DNA of 39,954 bases, taken from positions 1 to 39,954 of the forward strand of contig CANIQT010000031.1 in the NCBI GenBank assembly GCA_947469885.1, in the 5' to 3' direction. Position 1 is the stretch's first letter. The number at the start of each line of letters is the position of its first letter. The notes beneath the pieces were generated by a model. That model made no database searches and had not been told where the DNA came from. It was given only the letters and a program-made list of their open reading frames with translations. Source of the stretch: Bacteroidota bacterium. Its GTDB lineage: Bacteria; Bacteroidota; Bacteroidia; 2-12-FULL-35-15. This document shows positions 26,715-34,533 of this stretch, piece after piece. Made by a program: the position numbers and the translations under genes.

Positions 26715-27407
26715 ATGATAAAAGCAATAGCAATAGACGATGAGCCAATGGCATTAAAAGTTATTGAAAACTTTTGCAAACGTGTAGATTTTATTGATCT
26801 TGAAAAAACGTTTAACAAGCCAGAAGATGCTATGAAACATCTTCGTAAATTTCCTGTTGATTTATTATTTTTGGATATTGATATGCCCGGAATTTCAGGA
26901 ATAGAACTATATAAAGCAATTGAACAAAACACAATGGTGATTTTTATTACTGCCCACAGCCAATATGCTTTGGAAGGATTTAATTTAAGTGCCATTGATT
27001 TTGTGGTGAAACCTTTTACCTTCGAACGCTTCGAAACTGCTGTGAACAAAGCAAAAGAATATTATTATTATCAAACTAACAAAGACTCAAAAGAACCTGA
27101 GATAATATATGTAAGAGTAGATTACAGCCTGATGAAAATTGCTTTGTCCGATATTCTTTATATCGAATCGCTGGCAGATTATATACATATCTATCTGCAA
27201 AACCAAAAAAGAATTACTACACGAATTACCATGAAAGCAATGGAAGATAAATTATCCAAAAAGAATTTTATCCGTGTACACCGTTCGTATATTGTTCCGG
27301 TAGCTCAAATTGAAAATGTAAGAAATAAAACCATTTCTATTGCTGGAAAAGAAATTCCGATTGGAAGGAGTTATGAAAAAAAAGTGGCTAAATTAATTAA
27401 AGAATAG
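26715..27407 (+). CDS. LytTR response regulator (second)
   Basis: 230 residues. Receiver 1-115: Asp8-Asp9, phospho-acceptor Asp54 in LLFLDIDMPGISG, conserved Lys in DFVVKPF. LytTR domain ~128-230: IALSDILYIESLADYIHIYL, NFIRVHRSYIVPVAQIENV, KEIPIGRSYEKKV. It is similar in layout to the regulator at 16490 but clearly diverged. It starts 22 bp after the TPR-barrel gene and ends the plus-strand block, so LytTR regulators bracket the signalling and PqqD/ATP-grasp cassette. It converges with the next gene; no terminator hairpin was seen in the 30-bp gap. Confidence 0.93.
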   Translation: MIKAIAIDDEPMALKVIENFCKRVDFIDLEKTFNKPEDAMKHLRKFPVDLLFLDIDMPGISGIELYKAIEQNTMVIFITAHSQYALEGFNLSAIDFVVKPFTFERFETAVNKAKEYYYYQTNKDSKEPEIIYVRVDYSLMKIALSDILYIESLADYIHIYLQNQKRITTRITMKAMEDKLSKKNFIRVHRSYIVPVAQIENVRNKTISIAGKEIPIGRSYEKKVAKLIKE

Positions 27408-27437
27408 CCACTGAAATAAAAGGAATAGTTTGAAATT

Positions 27438-28187
27438 CTATCTAAAAAAACGGTAACAAAGCCCCATTTCAACTGCATAACCACTTACATTGGTAGAGTA
27501 ATTAGTTGCAACGGTGTTATCCTTTACATCTTTGGGTGATGCATGCCCAGCATATGAGCTCACCATTCCGAACGCTCCAAGGTGTCTGAAAAAATAATAT
27601 CTCACTTTAGTTCCCACACGAATCATGTTTCCGTTTGCTTTATATTTATAAGGTGCTGCATCCCCATCTTGCCCTTGGAAACTAACCGAAAAACCACCAA
27701 TGGAATTGAATATACTCAAATCCAAACGCTTGTTCACGAAAATATGATAGTTGGCATCAAACGTAAATTCATCAGTGGCTAATTGTATGGGCTCGTTGTT
27801 AGCGGTGCTGAAACCATAAAAATCCTGGGGCTTGATGGTAAAAAGGTCTTTGCCTGAAGTCAAGCCTAATCCCCAACGATTGGATATTCCGTATTCAATT
27901 ATAAGCGGGTCTCTTACTCCTTCTTGAAACTCGCGTTTCACTAATTGAGGATGTTGCGAGCCCGTGGCTTCTGACTTGCTACCATTAGTAATTCCCCCCA
28001 TGGTACGCGTAGTAATAATAGAACTGGTATTGCCTTCGGAAATACCTACAAGCAAACAGCCTTTTTGAAAAGCCTTAGTGATCGGAATTTTCATCTTGTG
28101 AAGTTTTTGTGCTTTCAGCGAAGGGCTGAAACAGCCGAACAGAATAATGCAACTTAATGCAACTATGGTTGAGTAATTTTTTTTCAT
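27438..28187 (-). CDS. Secreted outer-membrane-barrel-like protein
   Basis: 249 residues. N-terminus MKKNYSTIVALSCIILFGCFSPSLKAQ has a Cys in LFGCFS, so a lipoprotein signal is possible, though the AQ end also fits ordinary cleavage. The mature part has strands with aromatic girdles (LIIEYGISNRWGLGLTSGKDLF, EFTFDANYHIFVNKRLDLSIFNSIGGFSV, MIRVGTKVRYYFFRHLGAFGMVSSYAG) and ends VEMGLCYRFFR, typical of small porin-like barrels. No family recognised and no link to the plus-strand block, with which it converges. Confidence 0.65.
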   Translation of the reverse strand: MKKNYSTIVALSCIILFGCFSPSLKAQKLHKMKIPITKAFQKGCLLVGISEGNTSSIITTRTMGGITNGSKSEATGSQHPQLVKREFQEGVRDPLIIEYGISNRWGLGLTSGKDLFTIKPQDFYGFSTANNEPIQLATDEFTFDANYHIFVNKRLDLSIFNSIGGFSVSFQGQDGDAAPYKYKANGNMIRVGTKVRYYFFRHLGAFGMVSSYAGHASPKDVKDNTVATNYSTNVSGYAVEMGLCYRFFR

Positions 28188-28225
28188 GCGATTTTGATTT
28201 TAATGATACAAATGTAATAAATAAT

Positions 28226-29050
28226 TTATTCGATACACATTTTACCTTGTTTCAAAATTGCTCTTTCATTTATTATTTTATAAAAATAAATACCTGGTGT
28301 TTGTATACTTAAATCAATGGTTGATTGATTATTGTTGATTGTTGAAATAAAAACTATTTCTCCCAGCACATTAATTATTTCCACTTGCGATTTGGTTATT
28401 GATATAGGTAAACTAATTGTAACTACTCCGTTTGAAGGGTTGGGGAAAATAGTTGTTTCAGCAAAATCATTTTCATTTATTCCTACCCCCACAGCAGTTA
28501 AACTAAATTTATCTAACCCCACAGTGCCTGTGCTTCCCGTAACGCCAACATTAACGGTTAAATATTTTGCTGCCAAGGGTGCTTGAAAGATATATGTTTC
28601 CGTAGCCCATGTGTTTACTATTGGTGCCGCAAAAGTATGTACAAAAGTTCCTGTAAGTGTACTATCATTAGAAACGCCAATATCTATGGGCGATGAGTTA
28701 GGTCCGCAAAAACGTTTGTCAAAAGTCAAGGTGTATTGTACTCCCATAGTAAGGGTCGTGCTTAGCTTGAAACTAAACGCCATGTAGGGCCACAAACTAC
28801 TTTGGTTAGAGCAGGTAACATACCAGTTGCCATCCGATGCATTTCCGCAATTGTTAACTGTTATCAAATCCATTTCGCCACCATCAATTTCGAAACTATT
28901 GCTTACTACGGCATCCCACCCAGTGCTTATACCAAGTGTATTGCCGCTAGCAGTGTTGGTTTCGAAACTTCCGTTAAGAATAAGATTTTGTGAGTGTGTT
29001 GCTTCACCAATAATAAAGAGTGCAATCAAGAGGTAGTAGTTTTTTTTCAT
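28226..29050 (-). CDS. T9SS type A cargo with carbohydrate-binding-like domain
   Basis: 274 residues with signal peptide (MKKNYYLLIALFIIGEATHSQ). NLILNGSFETNTASG at the mature N-terminus, then GWDAVVSNSFEIDGG, QYTLTFDKRFC, SPIDIGVS and YIFQAPLAAKYLTVNVGV, fits a galactose-binding-like / CBM-type jelly roll, common in surface adhesins and glycan-binding proteins. A type A sorting domain follows: IFPNPSNGVVTISL, VEIINVLGEIVFIS, TPGIYFYKI, LKQGKMCIE. Ligand unknown. A near-consensus -7 box (TACTTTCG) lies about 40 bp upstream, but no -33 box is convincing. Confidence 0.78.
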   Translation of the reverse strand: MKKNYYLLIALFIIGEATHSQNLILNGSFETNTASGNTLGISTGWDAVVSNSFEIDGGEMDLITVNNCGNASDGNWYVTCSNQSSLWPYMAFSFKLSTTLTMGVQYTLTFDKRFCGPNSSPIDIGVSNDSTLTGTFVHTFAAPIVNTWATETYIFQAPLAAKYLTVNVGVTGSTGTVGLDKFSLTAVGVGINENDFAETTIFPNPSNGVVTISLPISITKSQVEIINVLGEIVFISTINNNQSTIDLSIQTPGIYFYKIINERAILKQGKMCIE

Positions 29051-29184
29051 TTCATCTGTTTTAAATGTTCAGCGAAAGTAATAAATAGTCAATAATAAAT
29101 GCTAAAAAAATATTTATTAATCTTTCGTGCAACCTTTTCCGTTTTTTTAATGTCTGTATTAATAGATGAACTAAATTATTACAC

Positions 29185-30696
29185 ATGAAATACAAATTAC
29201 TACTATTAACAAGTGCTTTTACAGTTTCGGCAATTGCTCAAAACAATATTAAAATTGATCATGCCACCTACTCCACCATGAAAGCAAACCATCAACTAGA
29301 TAATACCAAAAACTATCTTTTTACTGATGCGGTGGCTCCTGTTGGACCTCCGGTAAAATATCACGGAACAGAAAACAAAACGCAAAGTGCTATTTGTAGT
29401 TGCATGATTCCGTTGGATACTACCTTTTCTTTGGTACCCATGGTTAGTTATGGTGGAGCCAATTCGGGCGTGTTTCAAGACAACAGGAACGATGATGCTT
29501 CGTCTATACAAATTACACTTCCCTTTCTTTTTAATTTTTATGGAGCCAATTATGGTCAGTTGTTTATTAATAACAACGGAAATGTTTCTTTTCTTCAACC
29601 CTATTCTTTATATAATGCATTCATGTTTCCGGCAGGTGGTATAAATATGATTGCACCTTTTTGGGGAGATGTCGATACCCGCGACTTTTCAGGCAATCCA
29701 AGTTGTTTGGTGTATTATAAAATGACTGCTCATTCCATGATTGTAAAATGGGAAAACGTTGGGTATTTCGACATGCACTTTGATAAACTTAATACTTTTC
29801 AATTAATTATGACAGATGGCAACGACCCTATTTTACCTCCGGGAAAAAATGTAGGTTACTGTTATGGCGATATGCAATGGACCACAGGCGATGCTTCTTC
29901 AGGAGGTGGTGGCTTTGGAGGCATTCCGGCAACTGTGGGAGTAAACCAGGGAAATGGTGCTGATTATTTTCAGGTAGGAACTTTTGCTTATCCTGGAACT
30001 AATTTTGACGGACCCTACAACGGTGTAGATGCCATTGATTGGCTAGATAATCAAGGTATGTATTTCAACAGTGCCAGCAGTGGCAACATTGCTCCTATTA
30101 TTATCAACAATAATATATGTGATACAATTGATGTTTACACAGGCGATACAACCAGAGTGATGATTATGGATACAGTTGAATTCCCAATAGGTGCTAGTAC
30201 TCCAGAAATAAATCAAATAGTTACAACAACTTTTTATTCGAACGATACATTAGCTTTTAGTTACGACACGTTGATGAATACTCCAACTTATCAAAAGTTT
30301 ATGTGCCGTTTTATTGCTACTAATTTGCCTGCGGGATTACATTACATGTATGTAACCGCTACCGATAATGGTGTGCCAGCCATGACTACCATTGATACCA
30401 TTGTGATAAGAAGTGATTATTATCCCGGAATGACAACCTCATTAGCCACTACCAATAATGCTCCTGTAATTAGTATTTATCCTAACCCTGCTGATGGAAT
30501 AATTACATTGAGACATAATTTCGGCACATCTGCTTTGCTCAGTATTACCAATCTTATTGGACAATGTGTAATAACGGAACAATTGACCAATAATGAACAA
30601 ACCATTGATATTTCTAAACTCCAGAAAGGAATTTATTTTGCAACCATCACCAATAAACAAGGAAACTCGAAAACAATTAAACTCTCCAGAAAGTAA
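29185..30696 (+). CDS. NIDO-domain surface protein with T9SS type A tail
   Basis: 503 residues with signal peptide MKYKLLLLTSAFTVSAIAQ. Residues ~85-300 match the NIDO (nidogen-like) extracellular domain: ITLPFLFNFYGANYGQLFIN, NNGNVSFLQPY, INMIAPFWGDVDTR, VYYKMTAHSMIVKWENVG, TFQLIMTDG, YGDMQWTTGDASSGGGG and PATVGVNQGNGADYFQVG. A beta-rich stretch follows, then a type A sorting domain (IYPNPADGIITL, LSITNLIGQCVI, QKGIYFATI, SKTIKLSRK). Expected to be displayed at the surface, probably for adhesion. Transcription is closed by the terminator at 30716-30750. Confidence 0.86.
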   Translation: MKYKLLLLTSAFTVSAIAQNNIKIDHATYSTMKANHQLDNTKNYLFTDAVAPVGPPVKYHGTENKTQSAICSCMIPLDTTFSLVPMVSYGGANSGVFQDNRNDDASSIQITLPFLFNFYGANYGQLFINNNGNVSFLQPYSLYNAFMFPAGGINMIAPFWGDVDTRDFSGNPSCLVYYKMTAHSMIVKWENVGYFDMHFDKLNTFQLIMTDGNDPILPPGKNVGYCYGDMQWTTGDASSGGGGFGGIPATVGVNQGNGADYFQVGTFAYPGTNFDGPYNGVDAIDWLDNQGMYFNSASSGNIAPIIINNNICDTIDVYTGDTTRVMIMDTVEFPIGASTPEINQIVTTTFYSNDTLAFSYDTLMNTPTYQKFMCRFIATNLPAGLHYMYVTATDNGVPAMTTIDTIVIRSDYYPGMTTSLATTNNAPVISIYPNPADGIITLRHNFGTSALLSITNLIGQCVITEQLTNNEQTIDISKLQKGIYFATITNKQGNSKTIKLSRK

Positions 30697-30715
30697 AAGC
30701 ACAATGAAAACAACT

Positions 30716-30750
30716 AAAAAAAAGAGCTTCGGGAAACCGGAGCTTTTTTT
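30716..30750 (+). terminator. Intrinsic terminator of the NIDO gene
   Basis: An A-rich lead, then AGAGCTTCGG-GAAA-CCGGAGCTTT (with two wobble pairs) and a T-run. The GAAA tetraloop closes on GG/CC. It starts about 20 bp after the stop codon. Confidence 0.85.
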
Positions 30751-30917
30751 ATTTGTATTCATTCTTACTGGTTTATTATTTATTAATCAATCCCTGTTAT
30801 CCCAACAACCTATTCTATTTCTTCGGCCCTGTATTTTCATTGTGCGATTAGTCAATACTATTGAATCATGTAAATTATTGAAAGTTGTATTTCTGTTTTA
30901 CGATTTTTGAAACAATA

Positions 30918-31003
30918 AGCATGAACCTCTCATCACATCTATAAATCAATCGAGAGATGTGTCAACCCAACTATTTGGCAATGAAGAGAGGGTGGGTTTA
31001 TCG
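30918..31003 (+). ncRNA. Possible structured RNA before a strong terminator
   Basis: The stretch before the terminator at 31004-31040 has several matching segments: CCTCTC (~30926) with GAGAGG (~30986), CACATCT with AGATGTG as a hairpin between ~30935 and 30962, CCAA-CTAT-TTGG (~30967-30978), and CAACCCA (~30963) with TGGGTTT (~30993). The last would cross the CCTCTC/GAGAGG helix and so form a pseudoknot. No protein frame explains it. I do not recognise a known family; it does not match the conserved cores of SAM-I or TPP riboswitches that I can recall. It could be a small RNA or the leader of the 31117 gene. The DNA from 30751 to 30917 holds nothing I recognise. Confidence 0.3.
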
Positions 31004-31040
31004 AAACTCCTGCTGCATTCGTTTGCAGCAGGAGTTTTTT
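31004..31040 (+). terminator. Strong intrinsic terminator
   Basis: A perfect 14-bp stem AAACTCCTGCTGCA / TGCAGCAGGAGTTT with a six-base loop (TTCGTT), ending in a run of six T. The nearest upstream coding gene already has its own terminator 250 bp earlier, so this one must end another transcript: the possible RNA at 30918-31003 or a read-through product. Confidence 0.9.
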
Positions 31041-31116
31041 GTTGAATACTATTTTTTATTTCAAATCATGTTGTAAATTTGCTCATCAAAAAGTAAAAAC
31101 ATTAAACCAAATAATC

Positions 31117-31287
31117 ATGAATACAAAAAACAAACTCCCAAAGCTCATTGTTCTTCCCGAAAGGATTATTCATATCCTGATAAAACATCTTATAAATTTA
31201 AAGAATCAGCCTTTTCTAAATTATGTGCTCACCGCAAAATCAAAACACCTTTTGCTGGAAACATTTGGCGTTTCAAAAAATAAGTAA
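31117..31287 (+). CDS. Small basic hypothetical protein
   Basis: A 56-residue frame starting at ATG 31117: MNTKNKLPKLIVLPERIIHI... ending FGVSKNK. It is basic (many Lys), has no signal peptide, and one moderately hydrophobic helix (IVLPERIIHILIKHLI). TAAATTTG at 31074-31081 fits a -7 box, ~35 bp before the start, but no -33 box is clear. Nothing identifies a function. Whether it is translated is uncertain, though it lies alone between a strong terminator and a convergent gene. Confidence 0.4.
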   Translation: MNTKNKLPKLIVLPERIIHILIKHLINLKNQPFLNYVLTAKSKHLLLETFGVSKNK

Positions 31288-31390
31288 TGAAACAAAAAAT
31301 TCTAATCATCAAAATGAAGAGCGGGTTTTTTTTCGATCTTTTCTTCTACTATCTTCTTGGTTTTTGCGAAAGTGAAGTGTTTGCTGTGGC

Positions 31391-31630
31391 TTAGTTTTTT
31401 CTCATTCTCCTTTCCTGTCGTCTGTTGGATGCAGCAGTTCCATTATGCTTCATCGCACTTTTGTCAACAGTCTGCCTTTCAAAATGTTGCTTTTGTTCAC
31501 GAGGTTTTACAGCGTCTTTTCTGTGAAACAAGCCATGTTTTTTTGTATTTATTTCTGTTCCCGTTTGCTGAGAAAAAGAAGCACTAGAAAATGTTGCAAG
31601 AAATAAAATTACCGCTATTATTTTTTTCAT
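31391..31630 (-). CDS. Small secreted basic protein
   Basis: 79 residues; start set at 31630, where MKKIIAVILFLATFSSASFSQQ forms a clear signal peptide (14 codons inside the longest frame). The mature ~57 residues are highly basic and polar (His, Lys, Arg, Gln; e.g. EINTKKHGLFHRKDAVKPREQKQHFERQ cut into shorter runs, ending RRQERRMRKN) with no Cys. It looks unstructured; similar short basic secreted proteins occur in Bacteroidota with unknown roles. On the minus strand TAATTTTG (31670-31677) is a good -7 box 40 bp upstream. Confidence 0.6.
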   Translation of the reverse strand: MKKIIAVILFLATFSSASFSQQTGTEINTKKHGLFHRKDAVKPREQKQHFERQTVDKSAMKHNGTAASNRRQERRMRKN

Positions 31631-31779
31631 AACATTTGTTTTTGAAAAATGGTGATTATTAATTTGATGCAAAATTACAGACGGTATGGTTCTTGGCTAT
31701 TGTAGTACCTTATTAATAATTTACATAATTTACACGTTTAAAATTTTTTTAAGATTTAAACTCTTGAAAAGTTGTATTA

Positions 31780-31921
31780 TTATTGCTCAATCACCTTTTC
31801 AGAATAAACCACATCTCCACTTGCATCTTTCAATTTCACAAAATTAATTCCATTAATTAAAGAAGAAATATTGATTTCAGGTTTTGGTTCTTCTATAAGC
31901 TCGGGATAATAAATAAGGAAT
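31780..31921 (-). pseudogene. Orphan T9SS sorting-domain remnant
   Basis: Read on the minus strand, this stretch encodes EINISSLINGINFVKLKD then ASGDVVYSEKVIEQ and a stop. That is very close to the end of the 32068-32901 protein (EINISSFDNGIYFVRLMDGDGNMVYSEKVIKE). No start codon, PNP motif or passenger precedes it, and an in-frame stop lies just upstream. It is a decayed duplicate of the neighbouring sorting-domain end, downstream of the gene it resembles. The rest of 31631-32067 holds a -7 box, a CCTCC palindrome near 31933 and the two hairpins listed separately. Confidence 0.7.
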
Positions 31922-31961
31922 TAAAAAATAGAACCTCCGAAGGGACAAAGGAGCTTCTACA

Positions 31962-32000
31962 TAAAAAAAAATCCCACTCTTGAACAAGAGCGGTATTTTT
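31962..32000 (-). terminator. Intrinsic terminator, possibly bidirectional
   Basis: CCACTCTTG-AA-CAAGAGCGG (31974-31993), one mismatch in nine pairs, is flanked by a run of A on the left and T on the right, so it can act on both strands. On the minus strand it ends the transcript of the 32068-32901 gene. Confidence 0.8.
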
Positions 32001-32024
32001 TTACACAAACTACGTCAGGTAAAG

Positions 32025-32055
32025 GCTCCACTCTTCTTTTTTCAAAGAGTGGAGC
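32025..32055. repeat. Stem-loop GCTCCACTCTT/AAGAGTGGAGC
   Basis: A perfect 11-bp stem around a nine-base T-rich loop, 12 bp beyond the stop of the 32068-32901 gene. It has no T-run and sits beside the terminator, sharing its CCACTCTT core. It may stabilise the mRNA 3' end or be a duplicated terminator arm. Confidence 0.6.
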
Positions 32056-32067
32056 TGGGAGTGCGAC

Positions 32068-32901
32068 CTATTCTTTAATCACCTTCTCAGAATAAACCAT
32101 ATTTCCATCCCCATCCATCAATCTCACAAAATAAATTCCATTATCAAAAGAAGAAATATTGATTTCGGATTTTGAATTTTGGATATTGGATTGAAAAACC
32201 AATTGCCCCATAACATCATATATCAACACATTCCTAATTCCTAATTCGTAATTCCTAATTCCTATTGCTCCCGTTGTTGGATTTGGCGAAATGAATAGTT
32301 CATCACTATTATCAACGTCATTCACAGAAACAGTACCTCCCTGAACAAGGCAACAATTACCACCATCCGACACATTGTAAGTTCCCGTCCAACATCCATA
32401 CTGCGTAAAATGATAACGAAACGTGCCTCCAAGATATGTTTGAAAAAAATGCACCACCTGTGCTGGACTATTATTTAAAGCACCCGGATTGAAAATGCAT
32501 TGGTAACACATAATCATTGTAGGCCACCCATCAGGGTCGTTGTAAGTTGCAGTAGCCATTGGTGTTATACTGTCCACAGTTGCATTTACAGCCCCTGTAA
32601 TGGTTGGTGCAAAAGGCACAGGAGTTGAGCAATTATTATTCATCGAATTATAACCTGTCCACCACACACCTGTTACATTGCCTGCATAAGCCCCTGTAAT
32701 AGTCACATGCTCGAAACAATACGACTCTAAACCAATTTTAAGATTCGGAATATTTTCATCCACATTAATAGTTAATTCACCACCGTTGTAATTCGAATAA
32801 ATAATCAGGTTTCCGGTTGAGTCGCAAATTATTTGTGCATTCATTTTGTTGGAATAAGTAAAAACTAAAATGATGGTAAGTAAAGTGTAAATTTTATTCA
32901 T
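32068..32901 (-). CDS. Cys-rich T9SS type A cargo protein
   Basis: 277 residues with signal peptide (MNKIYTLLTIILVFTYSNKMNAQ). The mature ~170 residues contain eight or more Cys (IICDSTG, ESYCFEH, NNNCSTP, MCYQCIF, YGCWTG, GNCCLVQ), suggesting a disulfide-bonded extracellular domain; WPTMIMCYQCIFNPG and GTFRYHFTQYGCWTGTYN are distinctive but I cannot assign a family. The type A sorting domain (ISPNPTTGAIGI, VLIYDVMGQLVFQS, DNGIYFVRLMDGDG, YSEKVIKE) contains the TTCCTAA heptamer block, encoding RNYELGIRN. It lies 15 bp after the RCC1 gene, so they are probably co-transcribed. Confidence 0.75.
   Translation of the reverse strand: MNKIYTLLTIILVFTYSNKMNAQIICDSTGNLIIYSNYNGGELTINVDENIPNLKIGLESYCFEHVTITGAYAGNVTGVWWTGYNSMNNNCSTPVPFAPTITGAVNATVDSITPMATATYNDPDGWPTMIMCYQCIFNPGALNNSPAQVVHFFQTYLGGTFRYHFTQYGCWTGTYNVSDGGNCCLVQGGTVSVNDVDNSDELFISPNPTTGAIGIRNYELGIRNVLIYDVMGQLVFQSNIQNSKSEINISSFDNGIYFVRLMDGDGNMVYSEKVIKE
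32231..32265 (-). repeat. Five TTCCTAA heptamers in a sorting domain
   Basis: Consecutive heptamers ttcctaa, ttcctaa, ttcgtaa, ttcctaa, ttcctat. Read on the minus strand they encode IGIRNYELGIRN just before the VLIYDVMGQ strand. Same type of repeat and same place in the domain as the blocks at 2422 and 33083, but a different heptamer. Confidence 0.8.
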
Positions 32902-32916
32902 GTTGATTGAAATTAA

Positions 32917-34335
32917 TTATTGAACAATTATTTTTCTGTTTATTATTCTTTTATCTGTTTGTATTTCTAAAAAATAAATTCCTTTAGCTTCTCTACTCAG
33001 ATCAATAGTTATATTTTTATTATTGATCAAAGACCAATTACTAATGACGACTTCTCCCAGCACATTAATTACTTTCACATTTGAAATCTGAAATCTGAAA
33101 TCTGAAATCTGAAATTGCAAAGCACAAGGGTTTGGCGAAATCACCAGAGATAATTCATCATCGCTATTCTCCTCTACTGATAAAGGCGAGCACCAATTAG
33201 TAACATTGATAGGAAACATCCGACATTCGCAACCAAAAGTAACCACCGTGCCATCACCCAATCCATAATAACTATTGCCCCATGCTTTCAACGAAAAATT
33301 ATTTTTCAGCACAATGGAATGTGAACCACCTGCATCAATAGCAGCAATGCCTGTAAGCCCTGTTCCACTCACGGGAAAGTGTTTGTCCACCAATGTACCA
33401 TCGCCCACTTGGCTGTAATAATTATATCCCCAACTCCAAATAGTAGAATCTGTTTTCAGAATCATGGAATGATTATACCCTGCCGAAATAGCCATTACAT
33501 TGGTTAATCCATTTAATTTAACGGGGAAATTTTTATCGTTGATAGTACTGTCGCCCAATTGTCCGTTCAGGTTTCCGCCCCAAGCATAAACCGTTCCATC
33601 ACTTTTAAGTGCCAGCGAATGAATACCACCTGCTGAAATTGCAACAATGCCTGACAACCCATGAACCTGTATAGGCAGACTACTATCATTGTTGGTACTA
33701 TCGCCCAACTGTCCGTTTGTGTTTCGTCCCCATGCCCATAAAGTACTATCGCTTTTCAATGCCAACGAATGAAATCCACCACTTGCAATAGCAATTACAT
33801 TATTCAAATTACTTACAGGCACAGCCGAAGGTTTGCACTGACAAGCCACCAAGTTGGTAGTTCCATCGCCAACTTGACCATATAGATTATTTCCCCACGC
33901 TCTAATAGTGCTATCGCTTTTTAAAGCCAAACAATGATTTTGACCACTTGCAATGGCTCTAACATTCGTCAATCCAAAAACCTGCACAGGCACAGAGCTA
34001 TTAGGCACCAAGCCTGTTCCCAACTGACCATTAAAATTATTGCCCCACGACCATACTGTACCATTATTTTTTAGTGCTATGGAATGCCATTCTCCGGCAT
34101 CCACTGCTTTTATTCCGGTAAGTCCTGCAATTGGGGTAGGTATATGTCGGTCAATGGTATCTCCCAAACCTAATTCCCCATAATAATTATAGCCCCACGA
34201 TTTTACAGTACTATCTAAGCAAGTAGATAGCGAAAAAAACAAACCACCAGCAATAGTTTGAGAATAAATAGGTGTAACGAAAAATGAATGTAGAGAAGTG
34301 AAAAGGATAAATAAAAAAGTGTAACGTTTTTGCAT
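32917..34335 (-). CDS. RCC1-repeat propeller protein with T9SS type A tail
   Basis: 472 residues with a signal peptide ending in FVTPIYSQ. Seven RCC1 repeats of ~50 residues follow, each with AGG.HSLALKSDGT...WG.N..GQLGDGT......P..V.GL..V.AI. Seven copies would make one complete seven-bladed propeller. A type A sorting domain ends it (ISPNPCALQF, VKVINVLGEVVIS, AKGIYFLEIQTDK, NRKIIVQ). Bacterial RCC1 proteins of this kind are surface or secreted proteins with unknown ligands, unlike the eukaryotic Ran exchange factor. The sorting domain carries four GAAATCT heptamers (encoding QISDFRFQIS) and a degenerate TCATTGG-like stretch. It is probably the first gene of a two-gene transcript. Confidence 0.88.
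   Translation of the reverse strand: MQKRYTFLFILFTSLHSFFVTPIYSQTIAGGLFFSLSTCLDSTVKSWGYNYYGELGLGDTIDRHIPTPIAGLTGIKAVDAGEWHSIALKNNGTVWSWGNNFNGQLGTGLVPNSSVPVQVFGLTNVRAIASGQNHCLALKSDSTIRAWGNNLYGQVGDGTTNLVACQCKPSAVPVSNLNNVIAIASGGFHSLALKSDSTLWAWGRNTNGQLGDSTNNDSSLPIQVHGLSGIVAISAGGIHSLALKSDGTVYAWGGNLNGQLGDSTINDKNFPVKLNGLTNVMAISAGYNHSMILKTDSTIWSWGYNYYSQVGDGTLVDKHFPVSGTGLTGIAAIDAGGSHSIVLKNNFSLKAWGNSYYGLGDGTVVTFGCECRMFPINVTNWCSPLSVEENSDDELSLVISPNPCALQFQISDFRFQISNVKVINVLGEVVISNWSLINNKNITIDLSREAKGIYFLEIQTDKRIINRKIIVQ
33083..33110 (-). repeat. Four perfect GAAATCT heptamers in a sorting domain
   Basis: Four identical copies of GAAATCT, with a partial copy on each side. On the minus strand they encode QISDFRFQIS directly before VKVINVLGE of the RCC1 protein. 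A 7-bp unit returns to frame every three copies, giving seven residues. Confidence 0.85.
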
Positions 34336-34533
34336 TTGTAATTTTATTTCGATTGTAAAGATGCAACTTTTATTTTTGAAATAATAAGTTTCTATTTATT
34401 TCTGCCATTAACTCACCACAAAAACCAAGAATCGAAAACTATTTGTAGTTTTGCCTTTAATTAAATAACAGAGAAATAGAGAAGTGGTGAATTCTCTAAA
34501 TCTCCCAATTAACAAATCACTAATTGTAAAAAA

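Noticed and set aside
30918..31003. Known riboswitch (SAM-I or TPP) before the 31117 gene
   Set aside because: The conserved core sequences I can recall for these classes are not matched, and the downstream ORF has no link to those metabolites; kept only as an unassigned structured RNA candidate.
32917..34335. Eukaryote-like gene transfer because of RCC1 repeats
   Set aside because: RCC1 propellers with T9SS tails are ordinary in Bacteroidota surface proteins, and the signal peptide and sorting domain fit a native gene.
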